This document shows, one piece after another, positions 8,049 to 17,041 of a DNA stretch of 64,000 nt; the stretch's first letter is position 1, and each line of letters opens with the position of its first letter. Below the pieces are notes generated by a model that saw only the letters and a list, made by a program, of their open reading frames with translations, had not been told where the DNA came from and did no database searches. Position numbers and translations under genes: made by a program. Where the stretch lies: positions 62,001 to 126,000 of the forward strand of contig JBGVGI010000012.1 in assembly GCA_045121595.1 (NCBI GenBank). The letters are read 5' to 3'. Source of the stretch: Fumia sp045121595. GTDB lineage: Bacteria; Bacillota; Clostridia; Oscillospirales; Ruminococcaceae.

Positions 8049-8963
8049 ATGAAATTAGGTTTTGTAAGTGCAATTTTAGACACTTATACTTTCGAAGAAG
8101 TTATCGACTTCGCAAGTGAACACGGCTTTGAATGTGTTGAAATGGCTTGCTGGCCTCAGGGTAAAGCTGAACGCCGTTATGCAGGTGTAAGCCACATCGA
8201 CGTAGAAGACACAAGCGACAAGAACGTAAACTACATCAAAGAATACTGTGCTAAGAAAAACGTTGAAATTTCTTCTCTTGCTTTCTATCCTAACACAATG
8301 GATGAAGACCTTGAAAAGAGAGCTGCAAGTATCGACCACCTCAAAAAAGTTATCGTTATGTCAAGTAAACTCGGCGTTAATATGGTAACAACCTTTGTTG
8401 GCAGAATGCAGTCTAAAAACGTTGAAGAAAATATCGAAGAATTCAAAAAAGTATGGCCCGATATCATCAAATTCGCTGAAGATAACGGCGTTAAAGTCGC
8501 TATCGAAAACTGCCCCATGCTCTTTGGTTACGACCAGTGGCCCGGCGGACAGAACCTCTTCACAACGCCTTCTATCTGGAGAAGATGCTTTGAAATTATC
8601 CCAAGCAAAAACTTTGGGTTAAACTATGACCCCTCTCACTTTGTATGGCAGATGATTGACTACATCAAACCTATCTACGAATTCAAAGACAGAATTTTCC
8701 ACGTACACTATAAAGACATCAAGGTTTACCGTGACAAACTTAACGATTGCGGTATTATGGCAACTCCCCTCTCCTTTATGTCCCCCAAACTTCCCGGTCT
8801 TGGCGACGTTGACTGGGGCAAATACGTTTCTGCTCTTACCGACATCGGTTTTGAAGGTTATACCTGCCTTGAAATCGAAGATAAAGCTTTTGAAGGAAGC
8901 AAAGAAAGAGTTGAAGCTTCCCTCATCCTCGCAAAACGTTATATGGAACAGTTTGTAATCTAA
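8049..8963 (+). CDS. Sugar phosphate isomerase/epimerase (xylose-isomerase-like TIM barrel)
   Basis: A 304-residue cytoplasmic TIM-barrel protein of the AP endonuclease family 2 superfamily. Probable divalent-metal ligands occur in order: Glu in VAIENCPM (~157), Asp in NYDPSH (~196), His in HVHYKD (~222) and Glu in LEIEDK (~279). Members isomerise or epimerise sugars and inositols; the substrate cannot be told from sequence. Length is typical. It has its own promoter and terminator, so no operon partner points to a pathway. The ATG lies downstream of AAAAAGGAGA. Confidence 0.85.
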   Translation: MKLGFVSAILDTYTFEEVIDFASEHGFECVEMACWPQGKAERRYAGVSHIDVEDTSDKNVNYIKEYCAKKNVEISSLAFYPNTMDEDLEKRAASIDHLKKVIVMSSKLGVNMVTTFVGRMQSKNVEENIEEFKKVWPDIIKFAEDNGVKVAIENCPMLFGYDQWPGGQNLFTTPSIWRRCFEIIPSKNFGLNYDPSHFVWQMIDYIKPIYEFKDRIFHVHYKDIKVYRDKLNDCGIMATPLSFMSPKLPGLGDVDWGKYVSALTDIGFEGYTCLEIEDKAFEGSKERVEASLILAKRYMEQFVI

Positions 8964-8976
8964 CATACAAAAACTA

Positions 8977-9007
8977 AAGGACTTGGTTTTACACCAAGTC
9001 CTTTTTT
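8977..9007. terminator. Bidirectional intrinsic terminator
   Basis: AAGGACTTGG / CCAAGTCCTT with loop TTTTACA. A T-run follows on the plus strand and a weaker one (TAGTTTTTG) on the minus strand, serving the convergent genes on both sides. Confidence 0.88.
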
Positions 9008-10199
9008 ACTGCCGTTTTCCTAAATCATCCACAGAGTATCCGTCGGGAGTTTCACAGTCAACATACATTGCTCCGTCTTCACCTACATAATACCACTCGT
9101 TATCCCATTCAATCCATTTACTCGTTGCCATAGTACCATCTTGTTGCATATAGTACCATTTACTACTTGGCGTTGTTTCGTCAAATTCCTCATCATACCC
9201 TTTAATATAATCTTGAATCCATAAATTTTCTACACCAACACCATAGATATTAAAATAATACCAGTTTCCTTCATATTCTAACCACTTATCTCTGAGCATA
9301 ACGCCATTTTCGTCAAAACACGAAAGCCTTTTGCCAAGCTTTTTAAATCCCTTGACAAGAACACCTTCTTCGTAATAATACCTTTTGTAGTCTTCGTCAA
9401 AAAACCAGATGGCATTTTTTAAGGTTTGTCCGTTGTTTGTAATTTCATAAATATCTTCTATACTGTTGATACTCTGCATATCCTCGGGCAACATTTCTTT
9501 TTTAATTTTTCCTCCCAAAGATGCACTCTCATCAGCAACATAATTATCATCAGAATAAAAATAGGTCTTGTAAACATCGTGTCTTGGAAGTTCCTGAAAC
9601 CCCATATGTGTAAGAGTATCAGGCAAAACTATGGGAGTACTTTGAGAGACATAATACAGTGCTTCATCTTCAATTTTCAATACTCCTTGCGGAATCACAA
9701 TCGGTGCCACCATATCCATGGTACTGATAGCATCCTCTTTAATAACCTTGGTATTGGGGTGAATTCTTATACTTGCCATATATCTCGGTGTTGAATAGAG
9801 TGTATCAAAATTCTTTGAGTATAAAACACCTCCATATGTGGTAAAATAGGGATTTTCAGGATCTACTTCAAATGCAAAATGAGGATAATTACGCAAGGAA
9901 TCGATATCCTTGAAATTTTTCCCTATTTTTACTACATTAAACAGGTCAAGTTCCACACCGTATTCAAGCTCTGTTATATTGTCAGGAATAATCAGAGTAT
10001 CTATTCTCGTATCATAAGAGCCATCCATTTGGTTGCGCTTAGGTAAATGCAACCGATCATCTTCGTTGCATATAGTCAGAGTATTATTTTTAAAATTATA
10101 TCCTGCGTATTTTGTCTTATAAATCATCACAAAACAAATAGAAACAATCGCTATTATAATAAAAATTACTGTTATTAAAATCTTAAATCTTTTCTTCAT
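9006..10199 (-). CDS. Membrane-anchored surface protein with LRR-like region and cell-wall-binding repeats
   Basis: A 397-residue protein with an N-terminal hydrophobic anchor (~8-27). Residues ~50-215 resemble BspA-type leucine-rich repeats: TLIIPDNITELEYGV, IRIHPNTKVIKEDAI, PIVIPQGVLKIEDEAL, PIVLPDTLTHMG. From ~260 on there are five choline-binding-type wall repeats with WYYF/WYYM/WYYV cores (EGNWYYFN, SSKWYYMQQDG, DNEWYYVGEDGAM). The same repeat type ends the two giant proteins at the right of the window. The start is ATG 10199 with GAAAGG upstream. Export and wall attachment are inferred; ligand unknown. It is a single-gene unit. Confidence 0.75.
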   Translation of the reverse strand: MKKRFKILITVIFIIIAIVSICFVMIYKTKYAGYNFKNNTLTICNEDDRLHLPKRNQMDGSYDTRIDTLIIPDNITELEYGVELDLFNVVKIGKNFKDIDSLRNYPHFAFEVDPENPYFTTYGGVLYSKNFDTLYSTPRYMASIRIHPNTKVIKEDAISTMDMVAPIVIPQGVLKIEDEALYYVSQSTPIVLPDTLTHMGFQELPRHDVYKTYFYSDDNYVADESASLGGKIKKEMLPEDMQSINSIEDIYEITNNGQTLKNAIWFFDEDYKRYYYEEGVLVKGFKKLGKRLSCFDENGVMLRDKWLEYEGNWYYFNIYGVGVENLWIQDYIKGYDEEFDETTPSSKWYYMQQDGTMATSKWIEWDNEWYYVGEDGAMYVDCETPDGYSVDDLGKRQ

Positions 10200-10229
10200 A
10201 AACTCAACCCTTTCTATTCATTTGCTTTT

Positions 10230-10258
10230 ATTATACCACAAAAGCAAAAAAATGTAAA
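10230..10258 (-). promoter_or_regulatory. Promoter of the LRR/wall-repeat protein gene
   Basis: On the minus strand TTTACA (10258-10253), 17-bp spacer, TATAAT (10235-10230) preceded by TGG, about 31 bases upstream of the start codon. Confidence 0.75.
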
Positions 10259-10300
10259 ATCAGGCAGATTTTATTGTGTAAAGATTTTTGCTTTACAGAT

Positions 10301-10339
10301 AAAAAAGCGTGTATCTTCCGATACACGCTTTCTTTTTTA
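10301..10339. terminator. Intrinsic terminator downstream of gatB
   Basis: AAAGCGTGTATC / GATACACGCTTT with a four-base loop. A-runs and T-runs on both sides let it work in both directions; on the minus strand it ends the ligA-gatCAB transcript after passing through the repeat at 10350-10455. Confidence 0.88.
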
Positions 10340-10349
10340 CTGATACTCT

Positions 10350-10455
10350 TAAAGCCTTCCCTGATTTGCCTCCATTGCCTAAAGGGAGGGGGACCACCGA
10401 AGGTGGTGGAGGGATTCAGGAAGGGGGGACCGCGTCAGCGGTGGTAGGGTTGTTT
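10350..10455. repeat. REP-like palindromic intergenic repeat, copy 1
   Basis: A GC-rich block unlike its AT-rich surroundings. It contains CCTCC..GGGAGG, an internal hairpin ACCACC-GAA-GGTGGT, GAGGGATTC and a second hairpin ACCGC-GTCA-GCGGT. The layout (TTCCCT..CCTCC..TAAAGGGAG, variable hairpin, GAGGGATT) recurs at 25672-25800, so this is a dispersed family. No coding potential is seen. Confidence 0.65.
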
Positions 10456-10464
10456 TAACAAGTT

Positions 10465-11901
10465 TTACTTAAGATATTCCATAAGCATTTCACGCATAAT
10501 GGTGGGGTTACCTTTACCCTTTGAAGCCTTCATACACTGACCTACAAGGAAGCCGAATGCATTGGTTTTACCGTTTTTGTAGTCCTCAATTGACTTCTGG
10601 TTGTTTGCAACAACTTCTTCAACGATGGCTTTGAGTGCTCCTTCGTCGGAAATCTGTCCAAGACCTTTTTCATCAACAATAGCCTTAGGCTCTTTGCCCG
10701 AAACAAGCATTTCTTCAAATACAGTTTTACCTGCGGAATTTGAGATAACGTTCTTTTCGATAAGCTCAATAAGTGCCGACATATTGTCTGCAGTAATGTT
10801 AAGCTCTGCGATTGTCTTGTTCTGCTCGTTCATAACTCTTGAAATATCACTGAGCACCCAGTTTGCAGCACTCTTGGGTTTAACCTTGTTAAGTGCGATA
10901 ATACCTTCAAAGAGTGCGGATTTTTCCATATTGTCAACGAGAAGGTTAGCTTCAACTTCTGTAAGACCGTAGTCTTTGATATATCTGTAAACTTTTTTGT
11001 TAGGAAGCTCGGGGATGGTAGCCTTGAGAGAATTGAGATACTCATCATCAAGTACAATTGTAGAAAGGTCAGGCTCGGGGAAATAGCGGTAATCCTGAGC
11101 ATCTTCTTTGCTACGAAGTATTACGTTTACGCCCTTTGCATCGTCCCAGCGGCGTGTTTCCTGAGTAATTGTTTCGCCGTTTTCGATAGCCTTAATCTGG
11201 CGGTCTGCTTCGTAATCAATAGCACGTACGGCACCTGAGAATGTATTTACGTTTTTCATCTCAACTCTTGTGCCGTAAGGTTCGCCTTTCTTGTGTACAG
11301 ACACGTTGATATCGCATCTGATGGAACCTTCCTGCATCTTACAGTCGGAAATTCCGATGTACTGAAGAATTGATTTGATTGTTTCAAGATAAGCCTTTGC
11401 ATCCTTTGAAGAATGCATATCGGGTTCGGAAACGATTTCGATAAGCGGTACACCGCAACGGTTGAAGTCAACGAGTGTTCCTGTGAAGCTGTCTTCGTGG
11501 ATAAGTTTACCTGCGTCTTCTTCGATATGGATACGGGTTACACCGATTCTCTTCTGTTCACCGTCAACCAATACGTCAACATATCCGTTTTCGCAAAGCG
11601 GGATATCAAACTGGCTTATCTGGTAAGCCTTGGGAAGGTCGGGATAGAAGTAATTCTTTCTGTCCTGTTTGGAAATGGGATTAATAGTACAGTTTAAAGC
11701 ATAACCCATTCTTACGGCAGATTCAACAACCTTTTCGTTAAGAGTAGGCAAAGTACCGGGCATACCCATACAGATAGGACAACACTGGGTGTTAACCTCA
11801 AGCCCGAAAGCATTTTTACAGCTACAGTAAATTTTTGACTGTGTATTAAGTTCAGCGTGGACTTCAAGGCCCACTACAATTTCATAATCATTATAAGCCA
11901 T
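10465..11901 (-). CDS. gatB: Asp-tRNA(Asn)/Glu-tRNA(Gln) amidotransferase subunit B
   Basis: A 478-residue subunit that binds the mischarged tRNA and activates the carboxylate in the GatCAB transamidation of Glu-tRNA(Gln) and Asp-tRNA(Asn). The GatB signature is clear: VGLEVHAELNT at the N-terminus, Cys pairs CSCK and CCPICMG, FYPDLPKAYQISQFD, and a C-terminal YqeY-like tail (NPTIMREMLMEYLK). The start is MAYNDYE at 11901: an upstream in-frame GTG at 11910 lies in the AAGGAG site itself. It follows gatA by 12 bases as last gene of ligA-gatC-gatA-gatB. Confidence 0.97.
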   Translation of the reverse strand: MAYNDYEIVVGLEVHAELNTQSKIYCSCKNAFGLEVNTQCCPICMGMPGTLPTLNEKVVESAVRMGYALNCTINPISKQDRKNYFYPDLPKAYQISQFDIPLCENGYVDVLVDGEQKRIGVTRIHIEEDAGKLIHEDSFTGTLVDFNRCGVPLIEIVSEPDMHSSKDAKAYLETIKSILQYIGISDCKMQEGSIRCDINVSVHKKGEPYGTRVEMKNVNTFSGAVRAIDYEADRQIKAIENGETITQETRRWDDAKGVNVILRSKEDAQDYRYFPEPDLSTIVLDDEYLNSLKATIPELPNKKVYRYIKDYGLTEVEANLLVDNMEKSALFEGIIALNKVKPKSAANWVLSDISRVMNEQNKTIAELNITADNMSALIELIEKNVISNSAGKTVFEEMLVSGKEPKAIVDEKGLGQISDEGALKAIVEEVVANNQKSIEDYKNGKTNAFGFLVGQCMKASKGKGNPTIMREMLMEYLK

Positions 11902-11913
11902 TTTCTTCACTCC

Positions 11914-13374
11914 TTACTTCAAAGTCTTTGACAAATCAAATCCGCCAACGAGTTTTTCGTAACAAGCAGCCGCATCAAACAAAGTCTGCTCACTGAATTT
12001 AGAACCGATAAGCTGACATCCTATGGGCATATTCTTGCTGTCAAAGCCGCAAGGCATACTGATCGCAGGAAGACCTGCGATATTGATCATAACAGTAAGG
12101 ATATCGTTCATATACATCTTAACCTGATCGTCAACGTTCTCACCGATTTTGAAAGCGGTATCAGGAGTTGTGGGAGTAAGAAGGAAATCACACTGAGTGA
12201 ATGCATCGGCATACTGCTTCTGAATAAGTTGCTGAGTGAATTTAGCCTTTTTGTAATAAGCATCGTAATATCCCGAAGAAAGTACGTAAGTACCGAGCAT
12301 TATACGACGTTTAACCTCTGCACCGAAGCCTTCGTTACGGGTATTTAAGTAAAGCTCTTCAAGAGTTTTCGCATTCTCACTGCGGTATCCGTACTTAACA
12401 CCGTCAAAACGCGCAAGGTTTGAAGAAGCTTCCGCAGAAGAAATGATATAGTAAGCAGAAAGTGCGTAGTCGGTACTGGGAAGAGAAACGGGAACGAGTG
12501 TTGCACCAAGCTTTTCGTACTCTTTTGCAACCTGCATTACTGCGTTTTTAACGTCTTCAATTACCCCTTCAGCAAAGTATTCTTTAGGAATACCGATTTT
12601 AATTCCATTAACAGAAGGATTAAGTTTTGTAAAGTCAGGATATACTTTGTTTACAGTAGTTGTATCCATCTTGTCCTTACCGCAGATAACGGAGTAAGTA
12701 AGCGCCAAATCCTCAACGCTTCTGCCGATCGGACCAATCTGGTCAAGTGAAGATGCAAAAGCAACTAAACCATATCTTGAAACCGAGCCGTAAGTAGGTT
12801 TAAGTCCTACAACGCCACAGTAAGCGGAAGGCTGACGGATAGAGCCACCCGTATCGGAGCCTAAAGTGATAACCGCTTCACCCGCAGCTACGGCTGCCGC
12901 ACTACCACCCGAAGAACCACCGGGAACGTATTCTGTATTGTAAGGGTTTTTAGTCTTTTTAAAGGCAGAGTTTTCGGTAGATGAACCCATCGCAAACTCG
13001 TCCATATTAAGCTTACCGAGGTATACACAATCGGTTTCGTTAAGCTTTTCAATAACAGTTGCATCGTAAGGAGGCACAAAGTTTTCAAGCATTTTAGAAG
13101 CACAAGTCGTAGGCATTCCTTTAAGACAGATGTTGTCTTTGATACCAATGGGAATACCTGCAAGTTTATGCAAAGCTTCACCGTTTGCACGTTTTTCGTC
13201 TACTTCTTTAGCTTTTTTGATTGCACCTTCACGGTCAACGGAAAGGTAAGCGCCGATTTCAGGCTCTTTCTCATCAATTCTTGAAAGAACGGATTCGGTA
13301 AGTTCCAAAGAAGAAATTTCTTTACCTTCGAGCATCTTGGAAAGCTCGGATGCAGTATATTTAAAAAGTTCCAT
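11914..13374 (-). CDS. gatA: Asp-tRNA(Asn)/Glu-tRNA(Gln) amidotransferase subunit A
   Basis: A 486-residue amidase that hydrolyses glutamine and passes ammonia to GatB. The Ser-cisSer-Lys triad context is present: GIPIGIKDNICLKG (Lys near 80), then PGGSSGGSAAAVAAG and LGSDTGGSIRQPS with the cis-Ser and nucleophile Ser near 155-180. Length is typical. The ATG is preceded by AAGGAGGAATTATA. It lies between gatC (12 bases) and gatB (12 bases), consistent with one operon supplying Gln-tRNA and/or Asn-tRNA. Confidence 0.97.
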   Translation of the reverse strand: MELFKYTASELSKMLEGKEISSLELTESVLSRIDEKEPEIGAYLSVDREGAIKKAKEVDEKRANGEALHKLAGIPIGIKDNICLKGMPTTCASKMLENFVPPYDATVIEKLNETDCVYLGKLNMDEFAMGSSTENSAFKKTKNPYNTEYVPGGSSGGSAAAVAAGEAVITLGSDTGGSIRQPSAYCGVVGLKPTYGSVSRYGLVAFASSLDQIGPIGRSVEDLALTYSVICGKDKMDTTTVNKVYPDFTKLNPSVNGIKIGIPKEYFAEGVIEDVKNAVMQVAKEYEKLGATLVPVSLPSTDYALSAYYIISSAEASSNLARFDGVKYGYRSENAKTLEELYLNTRNEGFGAEVKRRIMLGTYVLSSGYYDAYYKKAKFTQQLIQKQYADAFTQCDFLLTPTTPDTAFKIGENVDDQVKMYMNDILTVMINIAGLPAISMPCGFDSKNMPIGCQLIGSKFSEQTLFDAAACYEKLVGGFDLSKTLK

Positions 13375-13386
13375 TATAATTCCTCC

Positions 13387-13656
13387 TTAGTCCACTACCT
13401 TGGGTACTACGATACAACCTGCCTGAACTTCAGGTGCATTCTTTAAAAGCTCTGCACGTTCAAACTTCTTCTCAGGGATATCCTTACGCATTTCCATAGG
13501 ATTTTCAGGGTCAATCAAAGCACCACTCGCATCGATATCAGGAAGCTTTTCGACCATATTTACAATATTTTCCATTTCTTTTTCAAACTTTGCTTCTTCC
13601 TCGGGTGTAAAGCTTAATTTTGAAAGCTTTGCGAGGCGTTTCATATCAATCTTCAT
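13387..13656 (-). CDS. gatC: Asp-tRNA(Asn)/Glu-tRNA(Gln) amidotransferase subunit C
   Basis: An 89-residue clamp that wraps around GatA and stabilises the GatAB complex. It has the family pattern KRLAKLSKLSFTPEEEAKFE followed by the helix EMENIVNMVEKLPDID and a Pro-rich tail. The start codon is one base after the ligA stop, with the ribosome binding site (GAAAGGAAAT) inside the ligA 3' end, so translation is probably coupled. Confidence 0.95.
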   Translation of the reverse strand: MKIDMKRLAKLSKLSFTPEEEAKFEKEMENIVNMVEKLPDIDASGALIDPENPMEMRKDIPEKKFERAELLKNAPEVQAGCIVVPKVVD

Positions 13657-13657
13657 A

Positions 13658-15634
13658 CTAATTTCCTTTCACCATTTTATTGAATTCATCTTCCGAAATA
13701 ACGGTAACTCCAAGCTGAGTGGCTTTCGTAAGTTTACTTCCTGCGTCCTCTCCCGCTAAGACGTAATCGGTCTTTGAGGAAACAGACGAAGAAACCTTTC
13801 CGCCGTTTTCTTCGATGATAGCTATAGCTTCATTACGACTATAAGTCGGTAAAGTACCAGTAAGCACGAAGGTCTTACCTTTAAACAAATCGGTAGTTTG
13901 TTTTACCTCTTCTGTAAGAACTACTCCTGCATTCCTTAACTTTTCTATTATAGCAAGGCTCTCGGCACGGGCAAAGTAATCAACTACACTCTGCGCCATT
14001 ACCTCTCCGTAACCCTCAATTTCGGTAATCTCTTCAACCGTTGCCTCAAAGAGTCTGTCAATGTCAGTAAAATGCTCTGCTAAAAGCTTTGAAGCTCTTT
14101 CGCCGATATTTCTGATACCAAGTCCGAAAAGCACTTTTGCAAGTCCTCTTTCCTTTGACTCCTCGATTGATTTTAAAAGATTTCCACTCGACAACTCACC
14201 CATACGTTCAAGGGCGGATAAATCCGAAAGCTTTAAGTAATAAAGGTCGGCAGGTGACGAGATAAGCTTGTTATTCAAAAGAAGCTCAACAATTGCGGGA
14301 CCTAAGCCCTCAATGTTCATTGCATTCCTTGTTGCAAAATGAATAATACTTCGGTAAAGTGTCGCAGGACAAAGAGGATTTACACATCGTATCACCGCTT
14401 CATCGTTATCTTTCACCGTTTCCTCGTTGCACACGGGACAGTATTTCGGAATAAGATAAGGTTCACTGCCTTCAGTGTGCGAAACTGATTTTAAAACCTC
14501 AGGGATAATGTCCCCTGCTTTTCTTACTAAAATCGTATCACCGATACGGATATCCTTATCAGCAATAAAATCCTGATTATGGAGTACTGCACGGCTTACC
14601 GTCGTACCTGCTAAGATAATAGGGTCAAACACCGCAGTCGGCGTTAAAGCACCCGTTCTGCCTACGTTTATTTCAATATCCCTTAAAACAGTTTGTTTTT
14701 CTTCGGGTGGGTATTTGAAAGCAACCGCCCATTTGGGGAATTTTGAAGTAGCGCCCAATTTTTCACGTTCGGAAAAATTATCAATCTTTACAACGGCACC
14801 GTCAATGTCAAAAGGATAGGTGTACCTGTTTTCACCGATACTTTGTATCTCACCTACTACTTCAGAAAACTCTGTAAAAGTCTTATATGAAGGTACTGTT
14901 TTAAAACCCTGTGAATTCAAAAAGTCAAGTGACTCTTTATGAGATGAAAGCTCTTTTCCTTCGATTTGCTGAATGTTGAAAATAAAAATCGAAAGATATC
15001 TTTTAGCGGTAATCTTAGGGTCTTTTTGTCTTAACCCGCCTGCCGCCGCGTTTCTTGGGTTTTTGAAAGGTTCTTCGCCGTTTTTAATCTGCTCGGAAGT
15101 GAGCTTTTCAAAAACCTCTCTCGGCATATAAACTTCTCCCCTGACCTCTAAAAGAGGTAATTTTTCAGGAATTTCTCTCGGTATATCAGAGATAGTGAGA
15201 AGATTTAAGGTGACGTCCTCACCGACAAGTCCGTTACCTCGTGTAGAACCTCTTACAAACTTGCCGTTTATATATTCAAGTGATACTGAAAGTCCGTCGA
15301 TTTTCGGCTCAACCACGTAACATGGATTTTCCAGTACCGTTTTGCATCTCTCGTTAAACGAATACAACTCGTCAACACTGAAAACGTCCTGAAGTGAGCC
15401 CATCTGCACTTTATGTTCAACCTTTTCAAAGGTGTTATAAGTAACGTCGCCGACCCTTCTGGTAGGAGAATCAGCTCTTACAAAAAGCGGAAATTCTTCT
15501 TCAAGCTTTTTGAGCTCAACCATCTTCATATCGTACTCATAATCGCTTATAACGGGGGCATCTTCGGTATAATAAAGTTTACTGTGATAATTCAGTTCAT
15601 CAACAAGCTCGTTATATCTTTTTAACGGCTCCAT
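13658..15634 (-). CDS. ligA: NAD-dependent DNA ligase
   Basis: A 658-residue replicative ligase sealing nicks with NAD. Visible in order: adenylation domain with the lysine motif EPKIDGLSVSLEY (Lys near 115), OB-fold region, a four-Cys zinc finger (CPVCNE and CVNPLCPA near 405-430), helix-hairpin-helix repeats (IEGLGPAIVELL, FGLGIRNIGERAS) and a C-terminal BRCT domain (FKGKTFVLTGTLP). First gene of ligA-gatCAB, an order seen in many Clostridia. ATG 15634 has a GGGGGAGGAC binding site. Confidence 0.97.
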   Translation of the reverse strand: MEPLKRYNELVDELNYHSKLYYTEDAPVISDYEYDMKMVELKKLEEEFPLFVRADSPTRRVGDVTYNTFEKVEHKVQMGSLQDVFSVDELYSFNERCKTVLENPCYVVEPKIDGLSVSLEYINGKFVRGSTRGNGLVGEDVTLNLLTISDIPREIPEKLPLLEVRGEVYMPREVFEKLTSEQIKNGEEPFKNPRNAAAGGLRQKDPKITAKRYLSIFIFNIQQIEGKELSSHKESLDFLNSQGFKTVPSYKTFTEFSEVVGEIQSIGENRYTYPFDIDGAVVKIDNFSEREKLGATSKFPKWAVAFKYPPEEKQTVLRDIEINVGRTGALTPTAVFDPIILAGTTVSRAVLHNQDFIADKDIRIGDTILVRKAGDIIPEVLKSVSHTEGSEPYLIPKYCPVCNEETVKDNDEAVIRCVNPLCPATLYRSIIHFATRNAMNIEGLGPAIVELLLNNKLISSPADLYYLKLSDLSALERMGELSSGNLLKSIEESKERGLAKVLFGLGIRNIGERASKLLAEHFTDIDRLFEATVEEITEIEGYGEVMAQSVVDYFARAESLAIIEKLRNAGVVLTEEVKQTTDLFKGKTFVLTGTLPTYSRNEAIAIIEENGGKVSSSVSSKTDYVLAGEDAGSKLTKATQLGVTVISEDEFNKMVKGN

Positions 15635-15669
15635 ACAAAGTCCTCCCCCTTTTTAATCATACATAATGT

Positions 15670-15678
15670 ATTATACCA
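15670..15678 (-). promoter_or_regulatory. Extended -10 of the ligA-gatCAB operon
   Basis: TGGTATAAT on the minus strand, followed by a short palindrome ATACATTATGTAT. No convincing -35 hexamer is visible at the usual distance, so the extended -10 probably carries recognition. Confidence 0.5.
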
Positions 15679-15736
15679 CACTTTTTTGAAATTTGGTAGT
15701 ATTTACTGAAGTTTTTTTCAAAGTTTTTTTATAGTA

Positions 15737-15765
15737 TTGAAAAAATCAAGTTTTTTTGCTACAAT
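15737..15765 (+). promoter_or_regulatory. Promoter of the GT4 glycosyltransferase gene
   Basis: TTGAAA (15737-15742), 17-bp spacer, extended -10 TGCTACAAT (to 15765). Its position shows that translation starts at ATG 15788 and not at the in-frame TTG that forms the -35. Confidence 0.8.
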
Positions 15766-15787
15766 ACGAATAGAAAGGAGTCCTTTT

Positions 15788-17011
15788 ATGAAAGTTGCAA
15801 TCTTCACAGAAACCTATCTGCCGTATATAAACGGCGTTGTTACACATATAAAACTCTTAAAAGAAGGGCTTGAAAATATGGGGCACGAGGTACTTATCGT
15901 AACTGCCGACCCCGAAACACGTGAGCATTACATTCAGAACAATATTCTCCACTGCCCTGCCCACGCGATGAAAAAATTTTATAACTACGGGGTTTCAATC
16001 CCGATAAGCCACAAACGTCTTAAAATAATAGAGAATTTCAATCCCGATATCATCCACGTTCACAATGAATTTTCGATAGGAATTTCCGCTTCCTATATTG
16101 CAAAGAAGCTTAAAAAACCGCTTGTATACACTCTGCATACCATGTATGACGATTACATCTATTACGTTGCACCAAAGCCCCTTATTCCCTTTGCCACAAA
16201 GCTTTCGCATAAGTATGTAAAATACTTTGCAAAGAGTGCAAACGCTATCACGGGTCCGTCTAAAAAGTGTGATGAATATATCAAAAAAGAGTGTAAAATT
16301 GATACCGACGTAACGGTTATTCCAAACCCCGTTGAGCTTGATAAATTTCACCCGTCTAACATCACAGAAGAAAGCAAAAAAGCCTTCAGGGAAAAATTTG
16401 GTATCAAAGATGATGAAATGCTCGTTTGCTTCTGCGGAAGAATAGGTAAAGAGAAAAGTATTGACGTACTTTTTAACTACTGGGCAAAGACCGTTAAAAA
16501 AGAGGACAAGCTGCATCTTGTGATTATCGGTGACGGTCCTTGTAAGGAGGAACTTACTATTCTTGCAAAAGAGCTTGGAATTTCTGATATGGTAACCTTT
16601 ACGGGTGCTGTTCCGAACCACGAAATGCCACCCTATTACGCCGCTTGTGACATCTACGTTACCGCTTCCCTTTCGGATACAAACTCAATCTCTATGCTTG
16701 AAGCTATGGCAACGGGACTTCCCGTTCTGCACCGCTTTGACGAGCTCAACAAGGGTCAGGTGCAAAATGGTGTCAACGGTTACATTTTCTTTAATGAGTT
16801 TGAAATGTATGAACAGTTAAAGGCGTTTCAGAAGAAAACAAAAGAAGAAAAGGAAATTTTACGCCATTCGGTAAGAGAAAGCGTTAAAAATGCAGGTAGC
16901 GAAAACCTTGCAAACTATCTTCTGACAGTTTATGCAAACGTTTACGGCAAATGCCCGAACAAGCTTATCACACCACCTAAAAAAATTAAAATCAAACTTC
17001 GCAAAAAATAA
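15788..17011 (+). CDS. GT4 glycosyltransferase, diacylglycerol glucosyltransferase-like
   Basis: A 407-residue GT-B glycosyltransferase. The N-terminal domain starts MKVAIFTETYLPYINGVV, with HVHNEFSIG and YTLHTMYDDY; the C-terminal nucleotide-sugar domain has FCGRIGKEKSIDVL, IIGDGPCKEEL and TASLSDTNSISMLEAMATG (the E-x7-E-like motif, with Thr/Asn where most have FG.V.lE). The overall pattern matches 1,2-diacylglycerol 3-alpha-glucosyltransferases making membrane glycolipids; a polysaccharide role cannot be excluded. The tail is very basic (KKIKIKLRKK), as in peripheral membrane GTs. ATG 15788 follows AGAAAGGAG. Confidence 0.85.
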   Translation: MKVAIFTETYLPYINGVVTHIKLLKEGLENMGHEVLIVTADPETREHYIQNNILHCPAHAMKKFYNYGVSIPISHKRLKIIENFNPDIIHVHNEFSIGISASYIAKKLKKPLVYTLHTMYDDYIYYVAPKPLIPFATKLSHKYVKYFAKSANAITGPSKKCDEYIKKECKIDTDVTVIPNPVELDKFHPSNITEESKKAFREKFGIKDDEMLVCFCGRIGKEKSIDVLFNYWAKTVKKEDKLHLVIIGDGPCKEELTILAKELGISDMVTFTGAVPNHEMPPYYAACDIYVTASLSDTNSISMLEAMATGLPVLHRFDELNKGQVQNGVNGYIFFNEFEMYEQLKAFQKKTKEEKEILRHSVRESVKNAGSENLANYLLTVYANVYGKCPNKLITPPKKIKIKLRKK

Positions 17012-17013
17012 GT

Positions 17014-17041
17014 AAATCCCCGACAAAAGTCGGGGATTTTA
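17014..17041. terminator. Bidirectional intrinsic terminator
   Basis: AATCCCCGAC / GTCGGGGATT with an AAAA loop, T-runs on both strands, between convergent genes. Confidence 0.92.

Noticed and set aside
9426..9794. 122-residue plus-strand frame inside the LRR/wall-repeat gene
   Set aside because: No ribosome binding site or promoter; it is the mirror of a well-supported minus-strand gene.
15737..15787. Longer N-terminus for the GT4 glycosyltransferase starting at TTG 15737
   Set aside because: That TTG is the -35 box of a consensus promoter; the true ATG at 15788 has AGAAAGGAG.
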